Positions 1-6,270 of a stretch of 11,418 bases of DNA are shown here, in pieces. This stretch comes from SIG565 sp045540055. Its GTDB lineage: Bacteria > Bacillota > Clostridia > Oscillospirales > Acutalibacteraceae. The DNA lies in assembly GCA_045540055.1 (NCBI GenBank), contig JAZQGO010000005.1, positions 1 through 11,418 of the forward strand. Direction: 5' to 3'. The translations under genes were made by a program, and so were the position numbers. How positions within the stretch are numbered: position 1 is the stretch's first letter; every line of letters starts with the position of its first letter. The notes below the pieces were generated by a model. It had not been told where the DNA came from. It did not search any database and was given only the letters and a program-made list of their open reading frames with translations.

Positions 1-17
1 TTCTTTTCGTATAAGAA

Positions 18-36
18 CCACTGGCTATGCCAGTGG
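18..36 (+). repeat. IS left-end subterminal hairpin
   Basis: CCACTGGC (18-25) and GCCAGTGG (29-36) form a perfect 8-bp stem with a TAT loop. Transposases of this family bind a subterminal hairpin as single-stranded DNA, and this one sits in the expected place about 100 bases before the transposase gene. As RNA it could also stop transcription entering from outside, as described for classical IS200. Both roles are inferred from position. Confidence 0.7.
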
Positions 37-69
37 GAAAAAGAGCTTTAGCTATGGACATAATAAAAA

Positions 70-123
70 CTCCTTGGTATATTGAAGTTGAGGTTCGCCA
101 ACCCAACAAAATATACCAAGGAG
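70..123 (+). promoter_or_regulatory. Leader hairpin sequestering the tnpA ribosome binding site
   Basis: Bases 70-83 pair perfectly with 110-123 (14 bp). Inside the loop, GTTG (87-90) and GGTT (92-95) pair with AACC (100-103) and CAAC (104-107) around a CGCC tetraloop, with A91 bulged. The right arm contains most of the ribosome binding site AAGGAGG (118-124), which sits 8 bases before the ATG at 133. In classical IS200 a comparable leader hairpin hides the binding site and keeps transposase output very low, so the same role is likely here. Confidence 0.8.
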
Positions 124-132
124 GTCCTAGCC

Positions 133-603
133 ATGAAAGAGAAGGACATAAATAGTTTAGAACATACAAAGTGGAGATGTCAATACCATATTGTATTTGC
201 ACCAAAATATCGCAGACAAACAATATACAAAGAGATTAAAACCGATATAGGAAAAATCTTAAGAAAATTATGCGAACAAAAAGGTGTAAAAATAATAGAA
301 GCGGAAGCGTGTCCCGACCACATACATATGCTCATAGAAATACCACCAAAATACAGCGTAGCACAAATAATGGGATTTCTAAAAGGTAAGAGCAGTCTTA
401 TGATTTTTGACAGACACGCAAATTTGAAGTACAAATATGGGAACCGTCATTTTTGGGCAAGAGGATATTATGTAGATACCGTAGGACGCAATAAAAAACA
501 AATAGCGGAATACATAAGAAACCAATTACAAGAAGATGAAATGGCAGACCAAATGAGTATTCAAGAATATATAGACCCGTTTACGGGTAGCAAGACAAAG
601 TAG
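133..603 (+). CDS. tnpA: IS200-type Y1 HUH transposase TnpA
   Basis: A 156-residue single-domain transposase, full length for the family. It cuts and rejoins single-stranded DNA at the IS ends through a 5'-phosphotyrosine intermediate. The HUH motif is visible as His63-Ile-His65 within PDHIHM. The nucleophile is most likely Tyr127 in a helix reading AEYIRNQ, with Gln131 four residues on, as in the IS608 enzyme. Other family signatures are YHIVFAPKYRR near the N-terminus and FWARGYYVDTVG before the catalytic helix. The frame is open upstream to 82, but ATG 133 is chosen because AAGGAGG lies 8 bases before it and the upstream part forms the regulatory hairpin. The reading frame is intact, so the element may still be active. 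It converges on lepA. Confidence 0.92.
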   Translation: MKEKDINSLEHTKWRCQYHIVFAPKYRRQTIYKEIKTDIGKILRKLCEQKGVKIIEAEACPDHIHMLIEIPPKYSVAQIMGFLKGKSSLMIFDRHANLKYKYGNRHFWARGYYVDTVGRNKKQIAEYIRNQLQEDEMADQMSIQEYIDPFTGSKTK

Positions 604-615
604 GCTAAATGAAAC

Positions 616-736
616 ACCCCTTTAGGGGTTGCCCGAAGAAGTAATGCGGGTGGCAGAACCTTTCGGAGCCCCTTTAGGGGTGTGGCCTGAAAAATGCCCT
701 TCTAGGGCTTAATCAAGCCTCCGGCTTAGCCGGAGG
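616..736 (+). repeat. Hairpin cluster forming the IS right end
   Basis: Several short stem-loops lie within 121 bases: ACCCC-TTTA-GGGGT (616-629), a CCCG/CGGG pair around 632-649, CCCC-TTTA-GGGG again (669-680), GCCCT-TCT-AGGGC (696-708), and CCTCCGGC-TTA-GCCGGAGG (718-736). The 12-base palindrome CCCCTTTAGGGG occurs twice as a direct repeat. The last hairpin resembles the left-end hairpin in stem length and loop size and is the best candidate for the right recognition hairpin. The exact tip is unknown, and the cluster overlaps the last codons of lepA. Confidence 0.6.
690..708 (-). terminator. Probable lepA terminator
   Basis: On the minus strand, GCCCT-AGA-AGGGC is followed by ATTTTTC, 5 bases after the lepA stop. 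The stem is only 5 bp, but it is GC-rich and directly followed by a T run. It may belong to the IS right end and have been recruited as the terminator. Confidence 0.5.
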
Positions 737-2545
737 TTGTGACTCATCAAGTTTAAGTACTGCCATAAATGCTTCTTGCGGTATTTCTACGCTACCGAGC
801 TTGCGCATCCTCTTTTTACCCTCTTTTTGCTTTTCAAGCAGCTTTTTCTTTCGGGTAATGTCACCACCATAGCACTTAGCAAGTACGTCCTTTCTTAGCG
901 CCTTAACGGTCTCACGTGCAATTACCTTGCCACCTACCGCAACCTGAATGGGTACCTCGAAAAGCTGACGGGGTATATAATCCTTGAGTTTTTCGGCTAT
1001 ACGGCGCGCACGCGAATAGGAATTATCCGAGAACACGATAAAGGATAGCGCATCAACAACGTCACCCGCAATTAACACGTCAAGCTTTATAAGGTTAGAT
1101 TTTTCATAGCCCTTAACCTCATAATCATACGAGGCGTAGCCCTTGGTGCGAGATTTAAGTGCATCGAAAAAGTCATAAATAATTTCACCGATAGGCATAA
1201 TGTAGTGAATATCTACGCGGTCACCCATATACTTCATATCGGTGTATACCCCTCGACGCTCCTCGCACAGCTGCATAATTGCACCGACGTAATCACTCGG
1301 GCTATAAATATGCACGTCTGCCACAGGCTCGTACGCCGCAGTAATTACGGCAGGGTCGGGATAATTCGTCGGGTTGTCGACATCGACCGTAGTGCCGTCT
1401 GCTAAATCGAACTTATAAATAACGCTGGGTGCTGTGGTTATGATATCAAGGTTATATTCTCTCTCAAGTCGCTCCTCAATAATTTCCATATGAAGCAGTC
1501 CCAAAAAGCCGCATCTGAAGCCAAATCCCAGAGCCTTTGAGGTTTCGGCCTCATATAAAAGCGACGCATCGTTTAACTGTAATTTTTCTAGCGCCTCGCG
1601 CAAATCTTCATAATGCGCGCCATCGGCAGGATATATACCGCAGAAAACCACAGGGTTAACCTTGCGGTAACCCGCAAGTGCATTCTCGGCAGGGTTGTCC
1701 GCCAAGGTTATTGTGTCACCGACACGTGCTTCACTAACAGTCTTTATTGACGCTGCAAGATAACCAACCTCGCCCGCCTCAAGACAGTCGCACGGCTCCA
1801 AGGAGGTTGCCTTTTTGCGACCAATTTCGACAATATCAAAGGTGGCACCCGTTGCCATCATTTTTATGGTGTCGCCCGTTTTAATTCGACCGCTAACAAC
1901 CCTAAAGTAAACTATTACACCCTTATAAGCATCATAATACGAATCGAAAATGAGCGCCGAAAGGGGTGCATTACGCTCACCCTTGGGTGCCGGTATATCG
2001 GTAACAATGCGTTCTAAAACCTCTTCAATATTGATGCCCGTTTTTGCCGATACCTTGGGCGCATCCTCGGCGGGTATGCCGATAATATCCTCAATTTCGT
2101 TTATAACACGCTCGGGTTCGGCAGAGGGCAGGTCTATCTTGTTAATTACGGGCAATAATTCGAGCCCGTGGTCAACCGCCAAATAGGTGTTGGCAAGGGT
2201 CTGCGCCTCAATGCCTTGGGACGCATCAACAACCAGCACCGCGCCCTCGCAGGCAGCGAGTGAACGTGAAACCTCATAATTAAAGTCAACGTGACCGGGA
2301 GTATCAATTAAATTAAGCTCATATTCCTGACCGTCATCGGCAGTATAATAGAGCGTTACGGCATGTGACTTAATGGTAATACCGCGCTCACGCTCTAAAT
2401 CCATACTGTCAAGAATCTGCTCTTCCATTTCCCTTTCGGATACCGAGCTTGTCTTTTCAAGCAGACGGTCAGCAAGGGTCGACTTGCCATGGTCAATATG
2501 TGCAATTATGCAAAAATTCCTTATATTTTCAAGTGGAAAAGACAC
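713..2545 (-). CDS. lepA: Elongation factor 4 (LepA), ribosome back-translocase GTPase
   Basis: A 610-residue translational GTPase that binds stalled or mis-translocated ribosomes and influences translation initiation and elongation. All five G motifs are visible: AHIDHGKST (15-23), RGIT (54-57), DTPGH (81-85), NKID (135-138) and SAK (166-168). The LepA-specific C-terminal part follows, including YASYDYEVKGYEKSNLIKLDVLIAG in pieces and CYGGDITRKKKLLEKQKEGKKRM near the end. The start is GTG at 2545 with AGGAG about 8 bases upstream; no nearby ATG is better placed. The C-terminal tail after LKLDE (SQPPAKPEA) is a little longer than usual and is encoded partly by a hairpin of the adjacent IS right end, so the natural stop was probably displaced by insertion. 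It is transcribed divergently from the small Cys4 gene. Confidence 0.97.
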   Translation of the reverse strand: MSFPLENIRNFCIIAHIDHGKSTLADRLLEKTSSVSEREMEEQILDSMDLERERGITIKSHAVTLYYTADDGQEYELNLIDTPGHVDFNYEVSRSLAACEGAVLVVDASQGIEAQTLANTYLAVDHGLELLPVINKIDLPSAEPERVINEIEDIIGIPAEDAPKVSAKTGINIEEVLERIVTDIPAPKGERNAPLSALIFDSYYDAYKGVIVYFRVVSGRIKTGDTIKMMATGATFDIVEIGRKKATSLEPCDCLEAGEVGYLAASIKTVSEARVGDTITLADNPAENALAGYRKVNPVVFCGIYPADGAHYEDLREALEKLQLNDASLLYEAETSKALGFGFRCGFLGLLHMEIIEERLEREYNLDIITTAPSVIYKFDLADGTTVDVDNPTNYPDPAVITAAYEPVADVHIYSPSDYVGAIMQLCEERRGVYTDMKYMGDRVDIHYIMPIGEIIYDFFDALKSRTKGYASYDYEVKGYEKSNLIKLDVLIAGDVVDALSFIVFSDNSYSRARRIAEKLKDYIPRQLFEVPIQVAVGGKVIARETVKALRKDVLAKCYGGDITRKKKLLEKQKEGKKRMRKLGSVEIPQEAFMAVLKLDESQPPAKPEA

Positions 2546-2578
2546 CTAAATTTCTCCTATCAACATATACTTGAAGTT

Positions 2579-2607
2579 ATTTTAACATAAAACCGCCAAA
2601 TTTACAA
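2579..2607 (-). promoter_or_regulatory. lepA promoter, sigma-A type
   Basis: On the minus strand, a -35 TTGTAA (2602-2607) is followed after 17 bp by a -10 TAAAAT (2579-2584), preceded by TG one base upstream (extended -10). The start of transcription would fall near 2572, giving a leader of about 27 bases before the GTG. It mirrors the divergent promoter at 2614-2642. Confidence 0.65.
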
Positions 2608-2613
2608 TTAAAA

Positions 2614-2642
2614 TTGCAATACTTAGCGTTATATGTTAAAAT
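2614..2642 (+). promoter_or_regulatory. Promoter of the small Cys4 gene, sigma-A type
   Basis: A -35 TTGCAA (2614-2619), a 17-bp spacer and a -10 TAAAAT (2637-2642) with an extended TG. The expected start near 2649 leaves only about 9 bases before the ATG at 2658, so the mRNA would be nearly leaderless. The -10 region ATGTTAAAAT is a perfect inverted copy of the lepA -10 region. Confidence 0.6.
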
Positions 2643-2657
2643 GTTTGCGGTGATAAT

Positions 2658-2828
2658 ATGAATTGTGAAAGCTGTGTAAACTATATATACGATGACGATA
2701 CTGAGGAATACGTCTGTATTGCCAATTTAGACGAGGACGAATATGTGCGACTGCTTTCATCAAATTTTAAGGGTTGCCCTTATTTTAGACTTGATGATGA
2801 ATACGGTGTTGTGCGACGACAAAATTAA
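2658..2828 (+). CDS. Small Cys4 acidic protein, DUF6472-like
   Basis: A 56-residue protein beginning MNCESCVNYIYDDD and ending DDEYGVVRRQN. Four cysteines stand as CxxC (3 and 6), Cys20 and Cys40 in a GCPYFRLDDEY motif, a pattern suited to binding one metal ion, probably zinc. The layout matches small clostridial proteins that I recall as DUF6472, whose function is unknown; the family name is from memory. The protein is very acidic in the middle and has no membrane segment. A weak ribosome binding site GGTGA lies 4-5 bases before the ATG. It is divergent from lepA, with mirrored promoters, and convergent with spoIIE, sharing a bidirectional terminator. Confidence 0.85.
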   Translation: MNCESCVNYIYDDDTEEYVCIANLDEDEYVRLLSSNFKGCPYFRLDDEYGVVRRQN

Positions 2829-2858
2829 AACCCGAGTTTTTAAACTCGGGTTATTTTA
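2829..2858. terminator. Bidirectional terminator between the Cys4 gene and spoIIE
   Basis: AACCCGAGTTT (2829-2839) pairs with AAACTCGGGTT (2842-2852). On the plus strand the tail is TTATTTTAT. On the minus strand the tail is TTTTAATTTTG. It begins right after the Cys4 stop codon and lies a few bases after the spoIIE stop at 2856, so it can serve both convergent genes. Confidence 0.8.
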
Positions 2859-5162
2859 TATTGCCTTGCCGATAATTGCCGACATAACGGTTATATCGTC
2901 CTCGTGATTATCCTCGCGTCTGCGCTTGGCACACATAGCGATGTGCTCGGCGAGTTCCTTAGCATTGCCGTCACCCCAGGCTTCAAGCTCGGCGCATATC
3001 CATTCGGTGCCTTCATTCGCCGCACCGTCTGACATCATAAGAAGTATATCGCCCTTCTTAAGCCGTATTGTCGCCTTATCAAAGCCTATTTCTCTTAAAA
3101 TGCCTACGGGCAATGAAGTGCTTTGCGCCTTACCAGTTCTGCCCGAGCGACGAACAAGCGTTGGTGCCGCGCCAGCTTTCAGTAGCTCTGTCTTGCCGCT
3201 GAAAAGGTCGATTACCGAAATATCAACCGTCGCCAAGGACTCATCGGTCGATTTAAAAAGCATCGATGAATTTAAAATTCTGAGCGCACAGTCATACCCA
3301 AAGCCTGCCTTTATAAGCCTGCCTATAAGTCCCGAGGCCATAGCCCCGTCAACCGCCGCACGTCCGCCCGTACCCATTCCGTCGGATAAAACCATAACCA
3401 TTCTGCCCTTACCGTCAAGAAAATAGTTATAGGCGTCCCCACACATTGAGTGATTAGAGCAGGCAATCTGACTGACACCCACATCGGCCTTGAGCAGCGG
3501 TCTTTCGCAGATGGTTATAAGGGTTTCACCACCTATTTTAGTAAGTGTCGGCGCATCAAAATCTCTGTCACACGCCAAGGACACCTGCCGCATAATGTGT
3601 ATTCGGTTTATGACGGTATCCCTTGTGTCGGTAAGACGAATTTCAACCGTCATTCTACCGTATTTATCTATCTTACAACAACACTCGCTCGGTCGCACAT
3701 CGATATTTTTAAGGGCGGCGGCAACCGTTTCGGCGGCGGCATTATCAAACATTTCGCCCTTTTCAATTTCACGGCACAGGTCATTTAGCATTTCGCTTAT
3801 ACCTTCAAACTGGTCGGTTACGACACTGCGCACCTCATCAACCCTGTTTTCTGCCGCAATGCGTGAAGCGTAGTCGGTATAATTTTTAAACAACGCATTA
3901 CCCACCGAATCACACCTTAAGCATCTACCCTTAAATTCATCGGGCGCGAAGTTTTGCGGCATGTATTCGCCGTTTTTAACCGCCCTAGTCATCTCAATCA
4001 GGGCATCGGTTGTTTCTCGGCGTTTGGCCTCCCAGCAATGTATTCTGAGTGTACAACCCTTGCAGGCGTCCCTCTCGACACCTTTTATAACCCCGTCAAA
4101 ATCGGGTGAGTTAATTTTAGATAATTCAACCGCCACATGCTCGACGGTTTGCGAAGCATCACTCAGCGCATTCGCCGCAAATCCAAGCCGCATAGTGACC
4201 GCCTTTTTAAGCCCGACGGGTGCTTCAGTTGCGGGCGCAGGGCTTAAAACCTTGCCGATTTTAATGCCAAAGGTTTTAGGAATCAACAAGAATATTATTG
4301 CGCCGATAAAGGCCTCAATAATATATATTACCGACATCTCATTATAGGTCAGCGCAATGCTTATAAAGGTCGAGCCCATAAAGGCTATTATGACGGCATA
4401 TTTGCCAAGTCGTGAAAAAACACCGCTGAGCATTCCGCCAAAGGCGAAAAGTATAATGGCAGTACTGTCGCCACCGCACAGCAGCGATGCAAAGCCGAAT
4501 GCCACGCCACAGGCCGTACCTATGGCGGTTGAGCCGAAACGGGCCGCCGCTAAAACGAGAGCTATGGCTAAAAATCTGCCTATAGAAATACCGACAATAT
4601 TTATGCCAAAAAAGCCCGAAAGCAAAAGCGACACGCTTATAAGAAGACCGCTAAGCTCCTCAACCGAAAGTGACGAATCCTCGCGTGAGAGGGCAAGCAC
4701 ACTCCGCTTGACAAAATATGCGCCGCCTGCCGCAAGCAGCGCCTCGGTCAGGGCCGTCAGCATATCGTATACATCCTTTTTGACCGTAACTATTCCGACC
4801 GAAAGCATAACGGCAAAAACAACAACACCAGAAATTACCGGCTTGGTGTTCTCTTTGGTCGTACCGCTTATCAGCAGCTTTATTGCCGCAATACCGAGCG
4901 CCGCCGCTATATAACGGAAGGTCGACACTTGGGTGGTCGGCAATATGTAGCCAATCAGCGCACCGAAGGTTGATGCGGCACAGTATTTAAGCACACTGCC
5001 GCCAACAACGCTGAGCCCGAACGGTAGCAAACCGCTGAGTATGGGTGCCCTTGTTGTAAAAAAACCGAAAATAGCAAAAATCAGGTGCTTTGTAAGTGAA
5101 ACCACAATATCGCTTACCGCAAAATTGTAGCCACCACTCTTTATTTTTGTACTGTCCTTCAT
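2856..5162 (-). CDS. spoIIE: Stage II sporulation protein E (SpoIIE), PP2C phosphatase
   Basis: A 768-residue membrane phosphatase. SpoIIE localises to the polar septum and dephosphorylates the anti-anti-sigma factor SpoIIAA, which releases sigma-F in the forespore. The N-terminal 300 residues or so are strongly hydrophobic, with about ten membrane segments. A middle region follows with a cysteine cluster (CKGCTLRIHCW, then RCLRC). The C-terminal PP2C domain spans about 565-765 with metal-binding aspartates in CGDAY (about 576), LSDGMGTG (about 594), MSDGA (about 712) and EDDITVM (about 755-756). The frame is open to a GTG at 5171, but ATG 5162 is preferred because GGCGGTG lies 6 bases before it. 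Its promoter carries 0A boxes. Length is slightly below the B. subtilis protein (about 827). Confidence 0.95.
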   Translation of the reverse strand: MKDSTKIKSGGYNFAVSDIVVSLTKHLIFAIFGFFTTRAPILSGLLPFGLSVVGGSVLKYCAASTFGALIGYILPTTQVSTFRYIAAALGIAAIKLLISGTTKENTKPVISGVVVFAVMLSVGIVTVKKDVYDMLTALTEALLAAGGAYFVKRSVLALSREDSSLSVEELSGLLISVSLLLSGFFGINIVGISIGRFLAIALVLAAARFGSTAIGTACGVAFGFASLLCGGDSTAIILFAFGGMLSGVFSRLGKYAVIIAFMGSTFISIALTYNEMSVIYIIEAFIGAIIFLLIPKTFGIKIGKVLSPAPATEAPVGLKKAVTMRLGFAANALSDASQTVEHVAVELSKINSPDFDGVIKGVERDACKGCTLRIHCWEAKRRETTDALIEMTRAVKNGEYMPQNFAPDEFKGRCLRCDSVGNALFKNYTDYASRIAAENRVDEVRSVVTDQFEGISEMLNDLCREIEKGEMFDNAAAETVAAALKNIDVRPSECCCKIDKYGRMTVEIRLTDTRDTVINRIHIMRQVSLACDRDFDAPTLTKIGGETLITICERPLLKADVGVSQIACSNHSMCGDAYNYFLDGKGRMVMVLSDGMGTGGRAAVDGAMASGLIGRLIKAGFGYDCALRILNSSMLFKSTDESLATVDISVIDLFSGKTELLKAGAAPTLVRRSGRTGKAQSTSLPVGILREIGFDKATIRLKKGDILLMMSDGAANEGTEWICAELEAWGDGNAKELAEHIAMCAKRRREDNHEDDITVMSAIIGKAI

Positions 5163-5203
5163 TTTTAACACCGCCGAATTAAAATTACCTGAGAATTACA
5201 ATC

Positions 5204-5236
5204 ATTATACTCCTTCTTTCACGCTTTTTTTGTCAA
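5204..5236 (-). promoter_or_regulatory. spoIIE promoter with 21-bp spacer, Spo0A-dependent type
   Basis: On the minus strand TTGACA (5231-5236) and TATAAT (5204-5209) are both perfect consensus hexamers but 21 bp apart instead of 17. The B. subtilis spoIIE and spoIIG promoters have the same defect (21 and 22 bp) and need Spo0A~P to place sigma-A RNA polymerase. The -35 overlaps a near-match 0A box: plus strand TGTCAAA at 5231-5237, against the consensus TGTCGAA. Transcription would start near 5197, about 35 bases before the ATG. Confidence 0.8.
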
Positions 5237-5273
5237 ACGGCGGCGTATCATTATAGGTTTTATGTAAACCTCT

Positions 5274-5280
5274 TGTCGAA
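5274..5280 (+). promoter_or_regulatory. Perfect Spo0A box upstream of spoIIE
   Basis: TGTCGAA on the plus strand matches the core 0A box exactly. It lies around -77 to -83 relative to the predicted spoIIE start, in the same orientation as the second box at 5231-5237 and 43 bp from it. This two-box arrangement resembles that of Spo0A-activated promoters in B. subtilis. It also falls at the -35 position of a second possible promoter, whose TATAAT lies at 5250-5255 (minus) after an 18-bp spacer. Confidence 0.7.
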
Positions 5281-5310
5281 AAAGAAAAGCGAGAGGCGAA
5301 AGCCTCCCGC
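5281..5310 (-). terminator. Terminator of the Asp23 gene
   Basis: On the minus strand GCGGGAGGC-TTTC-GCCTCTCGC forms a 9-bp stem (one G-U pair), followed by TTTTCTTTTTCG. It starts about 20 bases after the Asp23 stop and ends against the upstream 0A box of spoIIE, isolating spoIIE from read-through. Confidence 0.88.
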
Positions 5311-5330
5311 AAAACATACTTAAATTATTA

Positions 5331-5675
5331 TTATTCTTCTGCCTGGTCTGCTATCATATCGGCAATATAAATATTAACACGTGTAATAGCGTTGCCTGTC
5401 ATATCCTGAACACGATCTTTAACATTTGCCTGAACAGCCTCGGCAACAGTTTTAACCTTAGTGCCCTCTTTTACGATAATGTGGACATTAATATCAACAC
5501 CGCCGTTTTTGCCGACAACGCTGACACCCTTTAAAACCTTACCCGTATTTATCACACCTGTGATATCAAGACTCTTATTTGCGAGAGCCGCAACACCGTC
5601 AATTTCTAACGCCGCAACCTCTACTATCTTCTCAACAACGTCGGTATTTATTCCGAGATCGCCCAAATTATTCAT
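5331..5675 (-). CDS. Asp23/Gls24 family protein, YqhY-like
   Basis: A 114-residue Asp23/Gls24 (alkaline shock protein family) protein. Recognisable parts are VVEKIVEVAALEIDGVAAL near the N-terminus, a central VDINVHIIVKEG strand, and VQDMTGNAITRVNIYIADM near the C-terminus. Members are abundant cytosolic or membrane-associated proteins of unclear biochemical role; B. subtilis YqhY is linked to control of fatty acid synthesis through acetyl-CoA carboxylase. ATG 5675 is chosen over the longer open frame to 5729 because AAAGGAGG lies 8 bases before it and the longer version would begin upstream of the predicted transcription start. In B. subtilis yqhY follows spoIIIA-accB-accC; here it follows spoIIIAH directly, with accBC absent from this position. 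It has its own promoter and terminator. Confidence 0.9.
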   Translation of the reverse strand: MNNLGDLGINTDVVEKIVEVAALEIDGVAALANKSLDITGVINTGKVLKGVSVVGKNGGVDINVHIIVKEGTKVKTVAEAVQANVKDRVQDMTGNAITRVNIYIADMIADQAEE

Positions 5676-5709
5676 AGGAAAATCCTCCTTTAGACTTCTT
5701 TCTTTTCCT

Positions 5710-5737
5710 ATTATAACACATTTTTTCACAAACTCAA
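5710..5737 (-). promoter_or_regulatory. Asp23 gene promoter, sigma-A type, extended -10
   Basis: On the minus strand TTGAGT (5732-5737), a 16-bp spacer, then a perfect TATAAT (5710-5715) preceded by TGT (extended -10). It ends at the last base before the spoIIIAH stop codon. This suggests growth-phase transcription independent of the sporulation operon upstream. Confidence 0.75.
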
Positions 5738-6268
5738 CTATTTTACGGTAAGAATTTTAATTTTATCTGCCGTATAGCCACTCTGTGACGAGGCTATATC
5801 CTGAATTTGCAGGGTCTGCTGTGCCGTCAGTGAGTCGGCCTTCACCACAACATTTATATCGTTATCGCCAATTATTGCCAGCGCCTTGTTAAAGCCCTTT
5901 GCCTTAAGCAGAGCCTCTATATTCTGTTCAGCCGTTTCTCTTGCGGCAATAGATGCCGCCTTGTCGGCCGCCTTTGTGACGGCATCGGTGTTTCCGCCTG
6001 CGTTTTTAATAGTTGCCTGCAGGTCTGCCTTGGTTTCTTCACGTGCCGAGTCGCGCTCCTTTTTAGCGGTCACAAAATAATCGCTCTCGGTGCCCACCTG
6101 CACCGTCTCGCCTGAGGTATTGTTGACATATTCTGCCTGACCGAGATACTTGTTACCGTTTTTTGAATCGGACGAATATTTGACATTAAACCAAACCGCC
6201 GCGCCGAGCGCTATAACCATAACCGCTAAAATAATCTGGCTTTTGCCGAGAATTGTACCTTTTTTCAT
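5738..6268 (-). CDS. spoIIIAH: Stage III sporulation protein AH
   Basis: A 176-residue bitopic membrane protein. One N-terminal membrane helix (about residues 11-27) is followed by a polar, alanine-rich helical region and a C-terminal domain related to the YscJ/FliF ring-building fold of secretion systems, recognisable here by KGFNKALAIIGDNDINVVVKADSL in pieces and SGYTADKIKILTVK at the end. In Bacillus it forms a ring in the mother-cell membrane and docks with forespore SpoIIQ across the intermembrane space. It is shorter than the B. subtilis protein (218), mainly in the linker. The start has AGGAGG about 10 bases upstream and comes 2 bases after the spoIIIAG stop. It is the last gene of the operon; no strong terminator is visible after it. 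Confidence 0.92.
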   Translation of the reverse strand: MKKGTILGKSQIILAVMVIALGAAVWFNVKYSSDSKNGNKYLGQAEYVNNTSGETVQVGTESDYFVTAKKERDSAREETKADLQATIKNAGGNTDAVTKAADKAASIAARETAEQNIEALLKAKGFNKALAIIGDNDINVVVKADSLTAQQTLQIQDIASSQSGYTADKIKILTVK

Positions 6269-6270
6269 TT

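Larger units (their letters stand above)
1..740 (+). mobile_element. IS200/IS605-family insertion sequence, approximate ends
   Basis: A single-gene element of about 720 bp, the usual size for IS200. It carries one Y1 HUH transposase, a left-end hairpin (18-36), a long leader hairpin over the transposase ribosome binding site (70-123), and a hairpin-rich right end (616-736). Family members move as single-stranded DNA, recognise subterminal hairpins instead of terminal inverted repeats, and make no target duplication, so neither tip can be fixed from sequence alone. The left hairpin (8-bp stem, TAT loop) and the hairpin at 718-736 (8-bp stem, TTA loop) have the same architecture, which suggests they are the two recognition hairpins. 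The left tip could lie a few bases outside the window. No accessory tnpB gene is present. Confidence 0.8.

Noticed and set aside
2926..3426. 166-codon open frame on the plus strand inside spoIIE
   Set aside because: It is antisense to the conserved PP2C domain and is a shadow of its codon usage.
4357..4914. 185-codon open frame on the plus strand inside spoIIE
   Set aside because: It lies opposite the membrane-domain coding region, has biased serine/alanine/proline content typical of antisense shadows, and has no recognisable domain.
5256..5270. Small palindrome GGTTT/AAACC between the two 0A boxes
   Set aside because: Only 5 bp with a 5-base loop in AT-rich DNA. It could be chance, and no regulator is suggested.
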